Counted from the first letter of the stretch, positions 40,901 through 48,110 are shown. The stretch: DNA of 64,000 nt from Flavobacterium sediminilitoris (GCF_023008245.1 NZ_CP090145.1:186001-250000), one strand, 5' to 3'. Notes: a model not told the origin generated them from the sequence alone. A program made the numbers and translations.

Positions 40901-41443
40901 AATGAAATAACAACAGACATGGCAAATATTAGTATTCAAAACAAATCTGATATTCCTAGTTATGGTGGTATTTATTGGCAATACTTTAAGAACCTTGAAG
41001 AAATTAAAGAAAGTACTAATCAAATACTAAATATTAAGAAGGAATTATTTAGAAAAGAGAATACTCCAAAGGGATCAGTTTTAAAACCAATTGTAAAAGA
41101 AAATCTAATTGTTGGAGATATTATTACAATTCGATTAGAAATCAAAGTAGTTGAAGACTTAGAATTTGTTCATTTAAAAGATTTAAGAGCTTCATGTTTT
41201 GAACCATTAGATATTATTTCTAAATATGAAAGAGTTGACAATCTTTATTTCTATAGAAGTACAAAAGATGTTGCAACACACTTCTTCTTTGACAAAATAT
41301 ATAAAGGGACTTACGTTTTAGAGTATAATGCTCGAATAAATAATCCCGGAAGTTTTAATGATGGCATTGCAATCTTACAAAGCATGTATGCTCCTGAGTT
41401 TTCAGCTAATTCAAAAAACAACAGAATTAACGTTACAAAATAA
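34940..41443 (+). CDS. Alpha-2-macroglobulin family protein with inserted SusC-type plug module
   Basis: 2167 residues. It has a signal peptide (MKNYFIFLFSLICTSLFSQ), a long N-terminal helical region (about 25-380), macroglobulin domains with the MG2 motif YRPGQ (583-587), a bait-region-like segment ending near 1188, then an insert (1189-1387) of a carboxypeptidase-like domain plus a TonB-plug domain. The A2M/MG7 domain follows (FFFPQLQTNKEGKINFSFTS, about 1400), then the thioester motif CAEQ (1630-1633), the TED helical toroid and a receptor-binding-like C-terminus. Bacterial A2Ms trap attacking proteases through the thioester, usually in the periplasm. No lipobox is seen, and no pbpC partner is adjacent. 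It has its own strand orientation and no operon partner. Confidence 0.88.
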   Translation: MKNYFIFLFSLICTSLFSQSNYDNEWQEVYQHELDGKTRSAFQVVENIYKKAKRKKDKIQIIKTFFYTSKFTQALEEDAQSKIITNLNNEIREADETTKAILNCIYASILEDYYKQNSYTKIKNRTKIENENETNFLLWTSTKFESEIEKAYENTLQNRIILQQQNIIEFKDIFTISPDINAKNYTLYDYLWNELFTYRKNNKNNWEINRTNKNNTFIEKLYANPSTFTSASTDIVYNINFKKTIALLQQYEAYYSKNDIDKLDRAYSNRLNYIHSIFKNNILYIKELKSLEETTKDKYLQQQLRVDRAKYFNSITNKNSGKNYYNEVLVICDSVLKSRVNNNALAEAETLKNNILRKILNIQIKNTLYENENTRAFVTYKNIDTLTIHYFKIPKSFDAFKNTKKADSIFRDFIDKNKAVKTYTRILSNKKDYFTYTTEILLEKIPLGDYILVFQPNNQKLIKDNYEYQTITVSNIAFIKDSDDKYDYFYASDRKTGKPLQNIIIRNNEETKLTDALGKVGFKKNKYVKETSKNPNSDIYFIHKKDTLVSNYNKGWFYKKDKEDFEYEDFEAKAKVYFDRAIYRPGQKVYYKGIIIQNINGEKSIVPHLTVSVLIEDANSNTLKEYEVQTNEFGSFTGEFNLPKNILTGQFSVTINEPDNYENDKKYYDEKEDEHQFWDSVDFDYDNEFNFQVEEYKRPTFEVSFETIKENYTLSDTLKIIGNAKTLAGSNLTNATVNYTIIKRIYTNKYIENLEREDITDTFKTDSKGNFTISITANDSLVENKDIREINYTIEAEVIDLNGETRTASKYIKVGNQTLKLSVFTNPTLYKEEEDHLTITTTTLNDYPIDAKGKIEIYYIKKKQFLKPRLFSIPEIQSIVEKDFRKLFPNEPFDINDSKINEILIKTISFDTKNEKTVLLDFLKKLEKGNYKLIAKAFDSKNNQIEGTHSFELKSRKEIFEKSVLFTLKDITDIQSDHFEFEFQSVIPDLNIFSRFYIGKELDKEFVVQLTKGIGKLKIKKQASSKENLYFHFSTRYDNETFDRNYEISKEEIAKKLEFEILSLRNKIEPGSNESWSFKILNQELETEILASMYDSSLDQFTQKEWDTKLNFRNNYSSPNYPRKYEDKFKYIYFNKFDQSTKYYNYYIKNPKLNTFGFNFSDSYSKYAQEKYLKTIAQIAEVPKNAKTVIGTISDNLGPLAGATITVQGTKRGTTTDFDGNFTIQAETNEILTISYIGLIDTYYTVKGKNDTIYITLQEDTNALQEVVVLGYGVSREKKSLNYSTTTIRHDTIDDNSLFINYLNGYATGLEIKGSPGANLSIKIRDTNSISGNNEALIIVDGVPMSTEDFAKFKGSEIKSYTILKDASATVLYGSRASGGAIIITTKQALKEMTQVKTRTNFNETAFFFPQLQTNKEGKINFSFTSPESLTRWKLRLLGHNKKFETGYFQSDIVSQKNIMVMPNLPRFVREKDTITITTKVANMTNETKTGIAMLLLFDATNEKAIDSISLNLNNRKDFICKPKESVSVSWTITIPENLQGLQYKIVAKSGAFSDGEENILPVLSNKILITESIPLWVRENSKKEYVFENLKNNTLPTLQNHSFTLEYTTNPIWFAIESLPYLMEFEHECAEQTFSRYYANTLALEIINKNPKIADLFESYRTEKKQKNKLEINEELKSILLAETPWFFDSEEEIEKNKQLAYLFDLTTLKNKQEQTLEKLETKQLPSGGFPWFDGGEENSFITQHILSGIGHLNKLIPNAETTYKNIVSKSIPYLDNHFITKYEKNKKLFTNYSHTDIHFLYARSFFIDQYSVSKKLDSIIQLQLREVKKNWLTYSLYQKGQLALIFNRFGDVNISKKIITHLKETASLNEDLGMYWVENKNSWHWHQSSVETQALLIEAFNEVANDITSVDLMKVWLLKNKQNKNWSTTKATTEAIYAILLQGKNWTTIEDKTKFKIGNEKTLNQKLSKKEKEATTGYIKINWKANEITTDMANISIQNKSDIPSYGGIYWQYFKNLEEIKESTNQILNIKKELFRKENTPKGSVLKPIVKENLIVGDIITIRLEIKVVEDLEFVHLKDLRASCFEPLDIISKYERVDNLYFYRSTKDVATHFFFDKIYKGTYVLEYNARINNPGSFNDGIAILQSMYAPEFSANSKNNRINVTK
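38504..39100 (+). other. Inserted carboxypeptidase-like/TonB-plug module within the A2M gene
   Basis: Residues 1189-1387 read VIGTISDNLGPLAGATITVQ, then TTTDFDGNFTI, VVVLGYGVSREKKSL, SGNNEALIIVDGVP and LYGSRASGGAIIITTK. The same blocks occur in the SusC protein at 17197-20406 (SREKKSL, SGNNQALIIIDGTP, LYGSRASNGAIIITTK). The frame is continuous on both sides and no beta-barrel follows. Confidence 0.85.
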
Positions 41444-41479
41444 TAATTTTAACAATAACTTATAAATCATATTTTTTAT

Positions 41480-41487
41480 TATATTTG
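41480..41487 (+). promoter_or_regulatory. -7 box of the LysM protein gene
   Basis: TATATTTG matches TAnnTTTG exactly, 28 bp before the start. No clear TTTG at -33. Confidence 0.45.
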
Positions 41488-41515
41488 AGTATTAACATAT
41501 AAATACAAAACAATT

Positions 41516-41977
41516 ATGGGATTATTTTCATTTGTGAAAAATGCTGGAGCAAAATTATTTGGTAAAAAAGAAGAAGAAGCTCCAGTTGAAGAAAAGGCAA
41601 TATTAAAAGCAAGCGCATTATTAGAACATGTAAAAGCGCTTGGATTGCAATACCAATCCATAAAAATTAGCTTAAAAGGAGATGATGTAACAGTTGAAGG
41701 AGATGTTGCACAACAAGAAGATGCTGAAAAAATTGTTTTAGCTATTGGTAATGTCGATGGAGTTGACACTGTAGACAATCAAATGACTGTTGTTGAGCCA
41801 AAACCTGAAGCTCAATTCCACACTGTAGAAAAAGGAGAATGGTTATCTAAAATTGCAGCGAAGTATTATGGTGACGCAAACAAGTACAATGTTATTTTTG
41901 AAGCAAATAAACCAATGCTAGAACATCCTGACAAAATTTATCCAGGACAAGTTTTACGTATTCCTAATTTAGATTAA
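41516..41977 (+). CDS. BON-LysM protein, Kbp/YgaU type
   Basis: 153 residues with no signal peptide. The BON domain (about 20-95, DDVTVEGDVAQQEDAEKIVL) is followed by a LysM domain (about 102-152, HTVEKGEWLSKIAAKYYGDA ... YPGQVLRIPNLD). The order and length match the E. coli K+-binding protein Kbp (YgaU), which is cytoplasmic and binds potassium. A peptidoglycan role would need export, for which there is no signal. Confidence 0.88.
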   Translation: MGLFSFVKNAGAKLFGKKEEEAPVEEKAILKASALLEHVKALGLQYQSIKISLKGDDVTVEGDVAQQEDAEKIVLAIGNVDGVDTVDNQMTVVEPKPEAQFHTVEKGEWLSKIAAKYYGDANKYNVIFEANKPMLEHPDKIYPGQVLRIPNLD

Positions 41978-41990
41978 AATCTTAATCAAG

Positions 41991-42026
41991 AAATAAAAAA
42001 GGAGTGCAATGCACTCCTTTTTTATT
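41991..42026. terminator. Bidirectional terminator
   Basis: A perfect 18-bp inverted repeat centred on GGAGTGCA/TGCACTCC, flanked by A and T runs on both sides. It lies between the convergent genes at 41516-41977 and 42041-42322. Confidence 0.9.
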
Positions 42027-42040
42027 TCTTATCATCAATA

Positions 42041-42322
42041 TTACCTTCTCCTTCTTCCAAAATAACTAGTCCCAAACTTATTAACAGGAACTCGCCTTAT
42101 CACTTCCTCTTCTTCATTATCCATATCATTACTTATACTAACACTTGCTTCATCTCGAACTTCAATTTCTTCCTCAATTATGTTCGCTAATAAATCATCT
42201 GATTTCTCAACTTGATTTACAACTTCTTCACTTTCAAGGTATCCAAATCTAATTTCATTAAATAATTCTAATTTAAAATCAAGGGCATGTTTTAATATTT
42301 CAATATCTTTTTCGCTTTCCAT
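42041..42322 (-). CDS. Small acidic protein of unknown function
   Basis: 93 residues from the Met at 42322. A longer frame starting at 42394 is rejected because an exact -7 box (42342-42349) lies inside it. The protein is very acidic in the middle (NEEEEVIRR at the end of that stretch) and ends in the basic FGRRRR tail. It probably has helices only (EKDIEILKHALDFKLELFNE). No family is recognised. It is divergent from the roadblock-like genes, with back-to-back promoters. Confidence 0.7.
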   Translation of the reverse strand: MESEKDIEILKHALDFKLELFNEIRFGYLESEEVVNQVEKSDDLLANIIEEEIEVRDEASVSISNDMDNEEEEVIRRVPVNKFGTSYFGRRRR

Positions 42323-42341
42323 ATTTAAAATAAATTTGATG

Positions 42342-42349
42342 CAAAAATA
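42342..42349 (-). promoter_or_regulatory. -7 box of the small acidic protein gene
   Basis: The minus strand reads TATTTTTG, an exact TAnnTTTG match, 20 bp before the chosen start. It decides between two possible starts of the gene. Confidence 0.5.
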
Positions 42350-42413
42350 AGAAAGAAAATCTTTATTACAGAAAAAATGTAATTTTTTTAACAATTGTTA
42401 AAAAAAAACAACA

Positions 42414-42421
42414 TATTTTTG
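42414..42421 (+). promoter_or_regulatory. -7 box of the roadblock-like gene pair
   Basis: TATTTTTG is an exact TAnnTTTG match, 27 bp before the first start codon of the pair. Confidence 0.5.
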
Positions 42422-42447
42422 CCTATAAATTCATTATAAATAACAAA

Positions 42448-42768
42448 ATGTTACAACAAATAATTGAAAATACAGGTATTGAATCTGCACTACTATTTGA
42501 CGCCAATTCAAACGTTATAGATTCATATAATATGGACACTCCTAAAAGAATAGCCGCAATGTCAAATACTATTTTTGAGATGTGTAAAGGCTTAACCGAG
42601 GATCTAAAAGAAAATAATCTGAATCAGATTATAATCAAAGGAGAGGCTCTTTTAATAATTGGAAATAAAATAAATAATGATAAATATTTAGTTAGTATAA
42701 CTAAAGATATCACAAAACTAGGCCTACTATTAAAGGTAGTTGACAATTTAAGTAACGAATTAATTTAA
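42448..42768 (+). CDS. Roadblock/LC7-like small protein 1
   Basis: 106 residues, cytoplasmic. The pattern is an N-terminal helix (MLQQIIENTGIESALLFDAN), strands around GNKINNDKYLVSITKD and a C-terminal amphipathic helix (KLGLLLKVVDNLSNELI). It resembles the roadblock/LC7 (MglB-like) fold, which forms dimers and often regulates small GTPases. The match is by pattern only. It is cotranscribed with a second protein of similar size 15 bp downstream. No GTPase gene is part of the unit; obgE is close by but on the other strand. Confidence 0.7.
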   Translation: MLQQIIENTGIESALLFDANSNVIDSYNMDTPKRIAAMSNTIFEMCKGLTEDLKENNLNQIIIKGEALLIIGNKINNDKYLVSITKDITKLGLLLKVVDNLSNELI

Positions 42769-42783
42769 TTTTAATAAATAATT

Positions 42784-43158
42784 ATGTCTGATTTTTTAAA
42801 CAAGTTCGGTGAGGACTTAAAAGCAAATGTATCCGGATTTATAGCTGTTAGTGTAACAGAAGTAAAGTCTGGTATTTCTTATTATTCATTAACAGTTGAT
42901 CCAGCATTTGATCCAGAGCTTGCTTCTGCTTATAATCTTGAAGTGGCAAAGGCTAAATTTAGCGCAATAAAAGCCCTAAATTTAGATCAAAAAATAAATG
43001 ATATTATGATTAACCTAACTTCTCAAATTCACATTATTGATTTTTCAGAAGGTGGTGAGTATTTTATCTATTTAGCAGTGGATGCTAATAAAGTAAATTT
43101 AGGAATGGCTAAAGCACTTTTAAATAAATACAAAAAAGATATTACTGGAAAACTTTAA
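42784..43158 (+). CDS. Roadblock/LC7-like small protein 2
   Basis: 124 residues. A central beta-rich part (INLTSQIHIIDFSEGGEYFI YLAVD in two pieces) and a final helix (NLGMAKALLNKYKKDI) suggest the same fold class as its upstream neighbour, without close sequence identity. The two probably form a hetero-complex, an inference from pairing and size. A strong terminator follows. Confidence 0.7.
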   Translation: MSDFLNKFGEDLKANVSGFIAVSVTEVKSGISYYSLTVDPAFDPELASAYNLEVAKAKFSAIKALNLDQKINDIMINLTSQIHIIDFSEGGEYFIYLAVDANKVNLGMAKALLNKYKKDITGKL

Positions 43159-43177
43159 AAATAAAATTTAGTTTTCT

Positions 43178-43211
43178 AAAAGAGGCTGCCCAAAAAGGCA
43201 GCCTCTTTTTT
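43178..43211 (+). terminator. Intrinsic terminator of the roadblock-like pair
   Basis: AGAGGCTGCC pairs exactly with GGCAGCCTCT over a six-base loop, followed by a T run. It lies 20 bp after the stop. Confidence 0.92.
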
Positions 43212-43343
43212 ATATATGGTATTATCAAAATTTCATTTATTAAATATTATTATGCATTTTAGTTTAAACAACTATAAATTCACAAAAGGTTTTGTTTGAA
43301 TTTTGGAAAAACTTTTAATTATAAGTTTAAAACGTACACACAA

Positions 43344-43374
43344 AAAAAAGACCGCATAAAACGGTCTTTTTTTC
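43344..43374 (-). terminator. Terminator of obgE (bidirectional form)
   Basis: AAAAAAGACCG, loop CATAAAA, CGGTCTTTTTT. T runs exist on both strands. It lies about 46 bp after the obgE stop. Confidence 0.85.
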
Positions 43375-43419
43375 AAACTATATTATATATTTAAAATAGT
43401 TGCGTTTTAACTTAAAATT

Positions 43420-44421
43420 CTAACTATTCAACATTTTCCATAATTTATCTTTCAATTCTTGTAATCCTTGATGTGCCACTGAAGATATAAACATATATTC
43501 AGTTCCTTTGAATGCTTTATCTAGCTCTACTTTCATTTCTGATTTTAGTTCATCATCTAACATATCTGATTTTGAGACTACAATTAACCTATCTTTATCT
43601 AACATTTCAGGATTATAACGTCTAAGTTCATCCAATAGAATTTCATATTCTTTTTCTATATCTTCAGCATCTGCTGGAACAAGGAACAATAATGTTGAAT
43701 TTCTTTCTATATGACGTAAAAAATAATGCCCTAGTCCTTTTCCTTCTGCTGCTCCTTCAATAATTCCAGGTATATCAGCAATCACAAATGATTGAAAATC
43801 ACGATAAGCTACAATTCCTAAATTTGGCTTTAAAGTTGTAAATGGATAGTCCGCAATTTTAGGTTTTGCGGCTGTTAAAACAGATAATAGAGTTGATTTT
43901 CCAGCATTTGGAAATCCAACCAAACCAACATCGGCTAGAACTTTTAATTCTAAAATTATATCTTGTTCCTCACTAGGCATTCCTGGTTGTGAATAACGAG
44001 GTGTTTGATTTGTAGAGCTTCTAAAGTGCCAATTTCCTAATCCTCCTTTACCTCCTTTTGCTATAACCTTTGATTCTCCATCTTCTGTTATTTCAAAAAG
44101 AATCTCACCTGTTTCTTTATCCTTTACCACTGTCCCTAATGGCACTTCTATTATTTTATCTTCCCCATCTGCTCCAGTACTTCTAGAACTTCCTCCATCT
44201 CCTCCATGGCCTGCTTTTACATGTTTTGTATATTTTAAATGATATAATGTCCAAAGGTTTTTATTTCCAACTAAAATTACATGTCCTCCACGACCTCCAT
44301 CTCCTCCGTCTGGACCTCCTTTTTCAATAAATTTTTCTCTATGTAAGTGTGTAGAACCTTTCCCTCCTTTTCCAGAAGCAACATATATTTTTACGTAATC
44401 TACAAAATTCCCTTCGGTCAT
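43420..44421 (-). CDS. obgE: GTPase ObgE/CgtA
   Basis: 333 residues from [20 protein letters not shown]; an upstream Met at 44457 would add 12 residues not typical of the family. The glycine-rich Obg domain (1-160) is followed by the G domain with G1 GFPNAGKS (169-176), G3 DIPG and G4 SKSD. The C-terminal OCT domain of Bacillus Obg is absent, as in many Bacteroidetes. It takes part in 50S assembly and the stringent response. An exact -7 box lies at 44490-44497. Confidence 0.95.
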   Translation of the reverse strand: MTEGNFVDYVKIYVASGKGGKGSTHLHREKFIEKGGPDGGDGGRGGHVILVGNKNLWTLYHLKYTKHVKAGHGGDGGSSRSTGADGEDKIIEVPLGTVVKDKETGEILFEITEDGESKVIAKGGKGGLGNWHFRSSTNQTPRYSQPGMPSEEQDIILELKVLADVGLVGFPNAGKSTLLSVLTAAKPKIADYPFTTLKPNLGIVAYRDFQSFVIADIPGIIEGAAEGKGLGHYFLRHIERNSTLLFLVPADAEDIEKEYEILLDELRRYNPEMLDKDRLIVVSKSDMLDDELKSEMKVELDKAFKGTEYMFISSVAHQGLQELKDKLWKMLNS

Positions 44422-44489
44422 TCTATTTTCATTTAAAAGCTTAAAGTATTCATACAAAATTCCTTACTTTAAACAGGTATTATTTCTGC

Positions 44490-44497
44490 AAAGGTAT
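44490..44497 (-). promoter_or_regulatory. -7 box of obgE
   Basis: The minus strand reads TACCTTTG, an exact TAnnTTTG match, 69 bp before the chosen start. No clear -33 TTTG. Confidence 0.45.
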
Positions 44498-44592
44498 AAT
44501 ATATAATTGAATTTACCGATACTTTTAATTATAGCTAAAATGCCGAAAAATACAGGTTTAGTATTTAAGAAAACATCCAGATTATTATTTAT

Positions 44593-44627
44593 AAAAAAAG
44601 AGCTTCTATAATAGAAGCTCTTTTTTT
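44593..44627 (-). terminator. Terminator of the HPRT-adenylate kinase gene (bidirectional form)
   Basis: AGAGCTTCTA, loop TAA-like, TAGAAGCTCT with A and T runs on each side. It lies about 50 bp after the stop. Confidence 0.88.
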
Positions 44628-44678
44628 ATTAGTATATGTTACTTAAACATACCTTATAGTAGACAATTGCAAAAAATT

Positions 44679-45791
44679 TTATAAATTATCAATCACTTTT
44701 GACAACCTTTCCGTTATTTCTACAATTTCACCTATTCCATCAACTGCTTTAAACTTACCTTGTTTCTTGTAATAATCCATTAATGGAGCTGTTTTTTCAT
44801 TATATTCTTCATAACGATTTCTTATTTTTTCCACATCTTGGTCGTCTGTTCTACCTGAAGTTTTCCCTCTTTCTAATAATCGCTGTACTAAAATTTCATC
44901 ATCTGCTTCTAATGCAACTGTAGCTGTGACTTCCCAATTTTTAGATTGCAAAAAACTATCTAATGAATTTGCTTGATTAATTGTTCTTGGAAAACCATCA
45001 AATAAAAAACCTTTTGAGTTTGGATTTTTCTCTACCTCATCTTGTAACATTTTAATAGTCACTTCATCTGGTACTAAATCTCCTTTATCCATATACGATT
45101 TAGCTAATTTACCAAGATCCGTATCATTCTTAATATTGTACCTAAAAATATCTCCTGTAGATAAATGAACAAGATTATATTTCTTTTTTAAAAATTCTGC
45201 TTGCGTACCTTTTCCTGCTCCCGGCTTTCCAAATAATACGATGTTAATCATTTTGTTGTGTGTGTTTGATAATTGATATACTTGTTTCAAATTTCTTCCT
45301 AAACCATCGTAATCTAACCCAAAACCTACAATAAATTTATTAGGAATTCGTATTCCTATGTAATCTATTTTAATGTCTTTTGTATAAGCTTCTGGTTTAA
45401 AAAACAATGTAGCTATTTTAAAATGCTTTACTCCTAATCCTTTAAAGAGTTTCTTCAACTCTTCCACTGTGTTTCCTGTATCTACTATATCTTCTATAAT
45501 TACTACACTTCTTCCTTCTACATCTTGGTTTAAGCCAATTAATTCTTTTACTTCATTTGTAGTTTTCGTCCCTTCATAAGATGCCATTTTAATAAAACTC
45601 ACTTCACATGTACTGGAATATTGTTTCATCAAATCAGACAAGAACATGAATGATCCATTCAAAACTCCAATGAATATCGGAACTTCATCATAGAAATCAT
45701 CTTCAATTTGTTTAGCAACATTTTGAATTGCAAAATTTATTTCTTGTTCTGGAATAAAAGCTTCAAATTTTTTGTCGTGTAGTTGAATCAC
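44679..45791 (-). CDS. adk: Fused hypoxanthine phosphoribosyltransferase-adenylate kinase
   Basis: 370 residues in one frame. Residues 1-178 are a phosphoribosyltransferase: IGVLNGSFMFLSDL, substrate region KMASYEGTKTT and the PRPP loop IEDIVDTGNT (99-108), the HPRT pattern. Residues 181-370 are a full adenylate kinase: P-loop GKPGAGKGT (188-196), DGFPRT, and a short LID (ERGKTSGRTDD) without the zinc-type insert. Met181 sits where a separate adk would start. Both active sites look intact, so the product should salvage hypoxanthine/guanine and equilibrate AMP, ADP and ATP. An exact -7 box lies at 45817-45824. Confidence 0.93.
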   Translation of the reverse strand: MIQLHDKKFEAFIPEQEINFAIQNVAKQIEDDFYDEVPIFIGVLNGSFMFLSDLMKQYSSTCEVSFIKMASYEGTKTTNEVKELIGLNQDVEGRSVVIIEDIVDTGNTVEELKKLFKGLGVKHFKIATLFFKPEAYTKDIKIDYIGIRIPNKFIVGFGLDYDGLGRNLKQVYQLSNTHNKMINIVLFGKPGAGKGTQAEFLKKKYNLVHLSTGDIFRYNIKNDTDLGKLAKSYMDKGDLVPDEVTIKMLQDEVEKNPNSKGFLFDGFPRTINQANSLDSFLQSKNWEVTATVALEADDEILVQRLLERGKTSGRTDDQDVEKIRNRYEEYNEKTAPLMDYYKKQGKFKAVDGIGEIVEITERLSKVIDNL

Positions 45792-45816
45792 AAGAGTTAG
45801 TTTTAAAAATAAACGA

Positions 45817-45824
45817 CAAATTTA
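45817..45824 (-). promoter_or_regulatory. -7 box of the HPRT-adk fusion gene
   Basis: The minus strand reads TAAATTTG, an exact TAnnTTTG match, 26 bp before the start. Confidence 0.45.
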
Positions 45825-45888
45825 ATAAACTATAAAGTATTACAGTATTAAGTATCAATATTTTTTTCATTTTTACTATTTTTAACTC

Positions 45889-46431
45889 ATGAAATCGGCT
45901 TTTTATATTAAAATAGAAAATAGCACTGCACATAGAAAATCACGAGACTCTATTTGTGAATTGGCATTAAATAATTCTCAAAACTTAGAAAAATTGTTTG
46001 ATTTTGCTTTAGACTTAGAAAATAAAAATCACTTTAAGGCATGTTGGAGCTTAGAATTAGTGCTAGAACAAAACATTCTTTTAATAATTCCATATTTAAC
46101 TTTATTTTGTGACACCCTTTCAAGATACAAACATGATTCTGCAATTCGATCTATTTCGAAAATTTGTCTTTTTATTTCAAAATCAAAACAAATTGAATTA
46201 TCTGACAAACAAGAACAACAAATAATTGAAACTTGTATGGATTGGTTAATTCAAGATGAAAAAGTTGCGACAAAAGCTTATGCTATGCGTGCACTTCATA
46301 ATTTTAGTAAAACTCATTTATGGATTAGAGATGAATTAAAAGTAATTTTAACTCAAGATTACAGTTTTCATTCTGCTGCATACAAAGCCGCTGCAAAAGA
46401 TATATTAAACAAAAATAGACACCTAAAATAA
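45889..46431 (+). CDS. HEAT/ARM-like helical protein of unknown function
   Basis: 180 residues, almost all alpha-helical, cytoplasmic. Repeated helix pairs (HFKACWSLELVLEQNILLII, SAIRSISKICLFISKSKQIE, KAYAMRALHNFSKTHLWIRD) suggest a short HEAT-like solenoid. No catalytic motif is seen. It is divergent from the fused HPRT-adk gene. Function cannot be given. Confidence 0.8.
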   Translation: MKSAFYIKIENSTAHRKSRDSICELALNNSQNLEKLFDFALDLENKNHFKACWSLELVLEQNILLIIPYLTLFCDTLSRYKHDSAIRSISKICLFISKSKQIELSDKQEQQIIETCMDWLIQDEKVATKAYAMRALHNFSKTHLWIRDELKVILTQDYSFHSAAYKAAAKDILNKNRHLK

Positions 46432-46444
46432 GTGTCTATTTTTT
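46411..46444 (+). terminator. Terminator overlapping the end of the HEAT-like gene
   Basis: AAATAGACAC pairs with GTGTCTATTT across an eight- to nine-base loop and is followed by a T run. The left arm lies within the last codons and the stop codon sits in the loop. Confidence 0.85.
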
Positions 46445-46463
46445 ATCCTTTTTAAAACGAATC

Positions 46464-48008
46464 TTACTCTTTTACTATTTTAATAGTCTCAATATTCTCT
46501 CCAATATAAACCTTAACCAAATAATTACCAGAAGGAATACTACTCATATCTAATTCGGCAGTTGTCAAATCTATATTTTTATACAAAACTTTTTGTCCTA
46601 ACAAATTAAATACCTCAACAGTATTAATTTCTGAAGAATAAGACAAACTCAAACTATTTTTTACAGGATTTGGATAATATGAAAACTCACTCTTATCAAA
46701 TCCATCTGATGATAAAACTGATGATTGAACAGTTACATCGTCTAAATTTAATCCTCTTGCCCAGTTTGAAGTTCCTTCAAATGCTATATAATATGTTGCT
46801 GAAGGATTTGGTAAAGCTAATGTGACTTGCGTCCATGCAGCTTGTTCATCAACATAATCCGTACCTATTTGTACCCAAGGAGAAACTGCACTTTCTTTAT
46901 AAAAAACTCTTAACTCATCTACATCACCGAACCAATTAACATTTGCGTAATAAAACTCTAATTCCGGACTCGCTACACCTGTTAAATCTAAAGGAGGTAA
47001 TACTAATTTTGTTGCATTTCCTGCATTAGCCGTTCTAAACTCAGCCATTACAGCTCCTGTTCTTGGTGTAATTGAATTATTTCCATTTGCAGCAACATAT
47101 GTCCAATCTTCAGATCCTGACACATTCTCATCATCCCAACACGTAGGAATTGTTCCATTCTCAAAACCCTCCACAAAAGGAAATGAAGTTAAAGAAGAGC
47201 ATAATGTTGTAAAGGCTTTAGGACCTTCCCAAGTACTAAAATTAGAACTTCCACAATCTCTTCTAACATAATATTCATAATCCGTATTAGGCATCAACCC
47301 AGTTAATGTAGTATTTGTAGCTCCCATTACTGTTGGAACTATAGTGCCTGTTCCTACTACAAAACCTGGCGCACCATATTCCACCTCAAAATCACCTATA
47401 TCAGAAGTCCAAGACAAGTCCACTTCTGAATCACTAATTACTATAGCAGCAGGATTAGTAGGAGACAAACAAGATGGTAAAGCAGTAACTTCAACATCAT
47501 CTAAGTCGAAAGCAAACATATCTGTTGTTAAAGAATAAAAACCAATATAAATGGTTTGTCCAACATAAGCAGATAAATCATACTGATACTTATAAAACTC
47601 TAGACCACTTACAGGAGCAACACTTGCTTCTAAAGTTTCTGTAAAATCTGCTGGTGCAACTCCAGTAGTCGATAATTTCAAACTAATAACTTCTGGATAT
47701 AGCGGATCTCTACTTCGTGCCCAAAAAGTTAAAAAATCAGAAACTCCAGTTGTAACATTAACCGCTGGAGATATCAAATAGTCATCATGAGCAGTAGAAC
47801 CATACAATATTACAGCAACATTTGTTCCACTATGTGCTAAAATCTCCGATGTAGAAAAATCAGCTATTTCCCAAGTTTCAGAATCTCCACCATTTAATAC
47901 AGTCCATCCTGTAGGTAAAGTTGTTCCTCCATCAAAATTCTCTAAAAACTGTGCACTAACCAAAGTTGGCAGTGTCAATAACCCCAATAAAAGTAATTTT
48001 TTAATCAT
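46464..48008 (-). CDS. T9SS-secreted adhesin-like protein (choice-of-anchor/MAM, FN3, type A sorting domain)
   Basis: 514 residues: signal peptide (MIKKLLLLGLLTLPTLVSAQ), a cleaved-adhesin/MAM-like jelly roll (about 21-175, GTTLPTGWTVLNGG), an FN3 domain (about 180-272, LSWTSDIGDFEVEYG), a second jelly roll (about 275-430, ENGTIPTCWDDENVSGSEDW) and a type A sorting domain (about 440-514) with YYPNPVKNSLSL, VEVFNLLGQKVL and GNYLVKVY. The sorting domain sends it through the type IX system to the surface. No peptidase domain is present, so binding or adhesion is more likely than catalysis. Confidence 0.9.
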   Translation of the reverse strand: MIKKLLLLGLLTLPTLVSAQFLENFDGGTTLPTGWTVLNGGDSETWEIADFSTSEILAHSGTNVAVILYGSTAHDDYLISPAVNVTTGVSDFLTFWARSRDPLYPEVISLKLSTTGVAPADFTETLEASVAPVSGLEFYKYQYDLSAYVGQTIYIGFYSLTTDMFAFDLDDVEVTALPSCLSPTNPAAIVISDSEVDLSWTSDIGDFEVEYGAPGFVVGTGTIVPTVMGATNTTLTGLMPNTDYEYYVRRDCGSSNFSTWEGPKAFTTLCSSLTSFPFVEGFENGTIPTCWDDENVSGSEDWTYVAANGNNSITPRTGAVMAEFRTANAGNATKLVLPPLDLTGVASPELEFYYANVNWFGDVDELRVFYKESAVSPWVQIGTDYVDEQAAWTQVTLALPNPSATYYIAFEGTSNWARGLNLDDVTVQSSVLSSDGFDKSEFSYYPNPVKNSLSLSYSSEINTVEVFNLLGQKVLYKNIDLTTAELDMSSIPSGNYLVKVYIGENIETIKIVKE

Positions 48009-48110
48009 AATTTAATTTTCATTTAATGTTTATAGCACAACAATATACAAAAAAATGTAACTGAATATCAAATGCTTGAAAAATAAATTTTATATTATCA
48101 TTTGTCTAAG

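Noticed and set aside
42323..42394. Upstream extension of the small acidic protein to a Met at 42394
   Set aside because: An exact -7 box at 42342-42349 lies inside the extension, and the added residues look like translated spacer.
43212..43343. Possible RNA gene in the gap between the two terminators at 43.2-43.35 kb
   Set aside because: No promoter box, no strong stem apart from the terminators and no tRNA-like pattern was seen.
44679..45791. Two overlapping genes (hpt and adk) with a sequencing frameshift
   Set aside because: Both domains are in the same frame with no stop between and no sign of an indel; the linker is short and continuous.
45889..46431. Assignment of the HEAT-like protein as adenylosuccinate lyase
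   Set aside because: It is 180 residues with no lyase signature motif; its helices fit a solenoid only.
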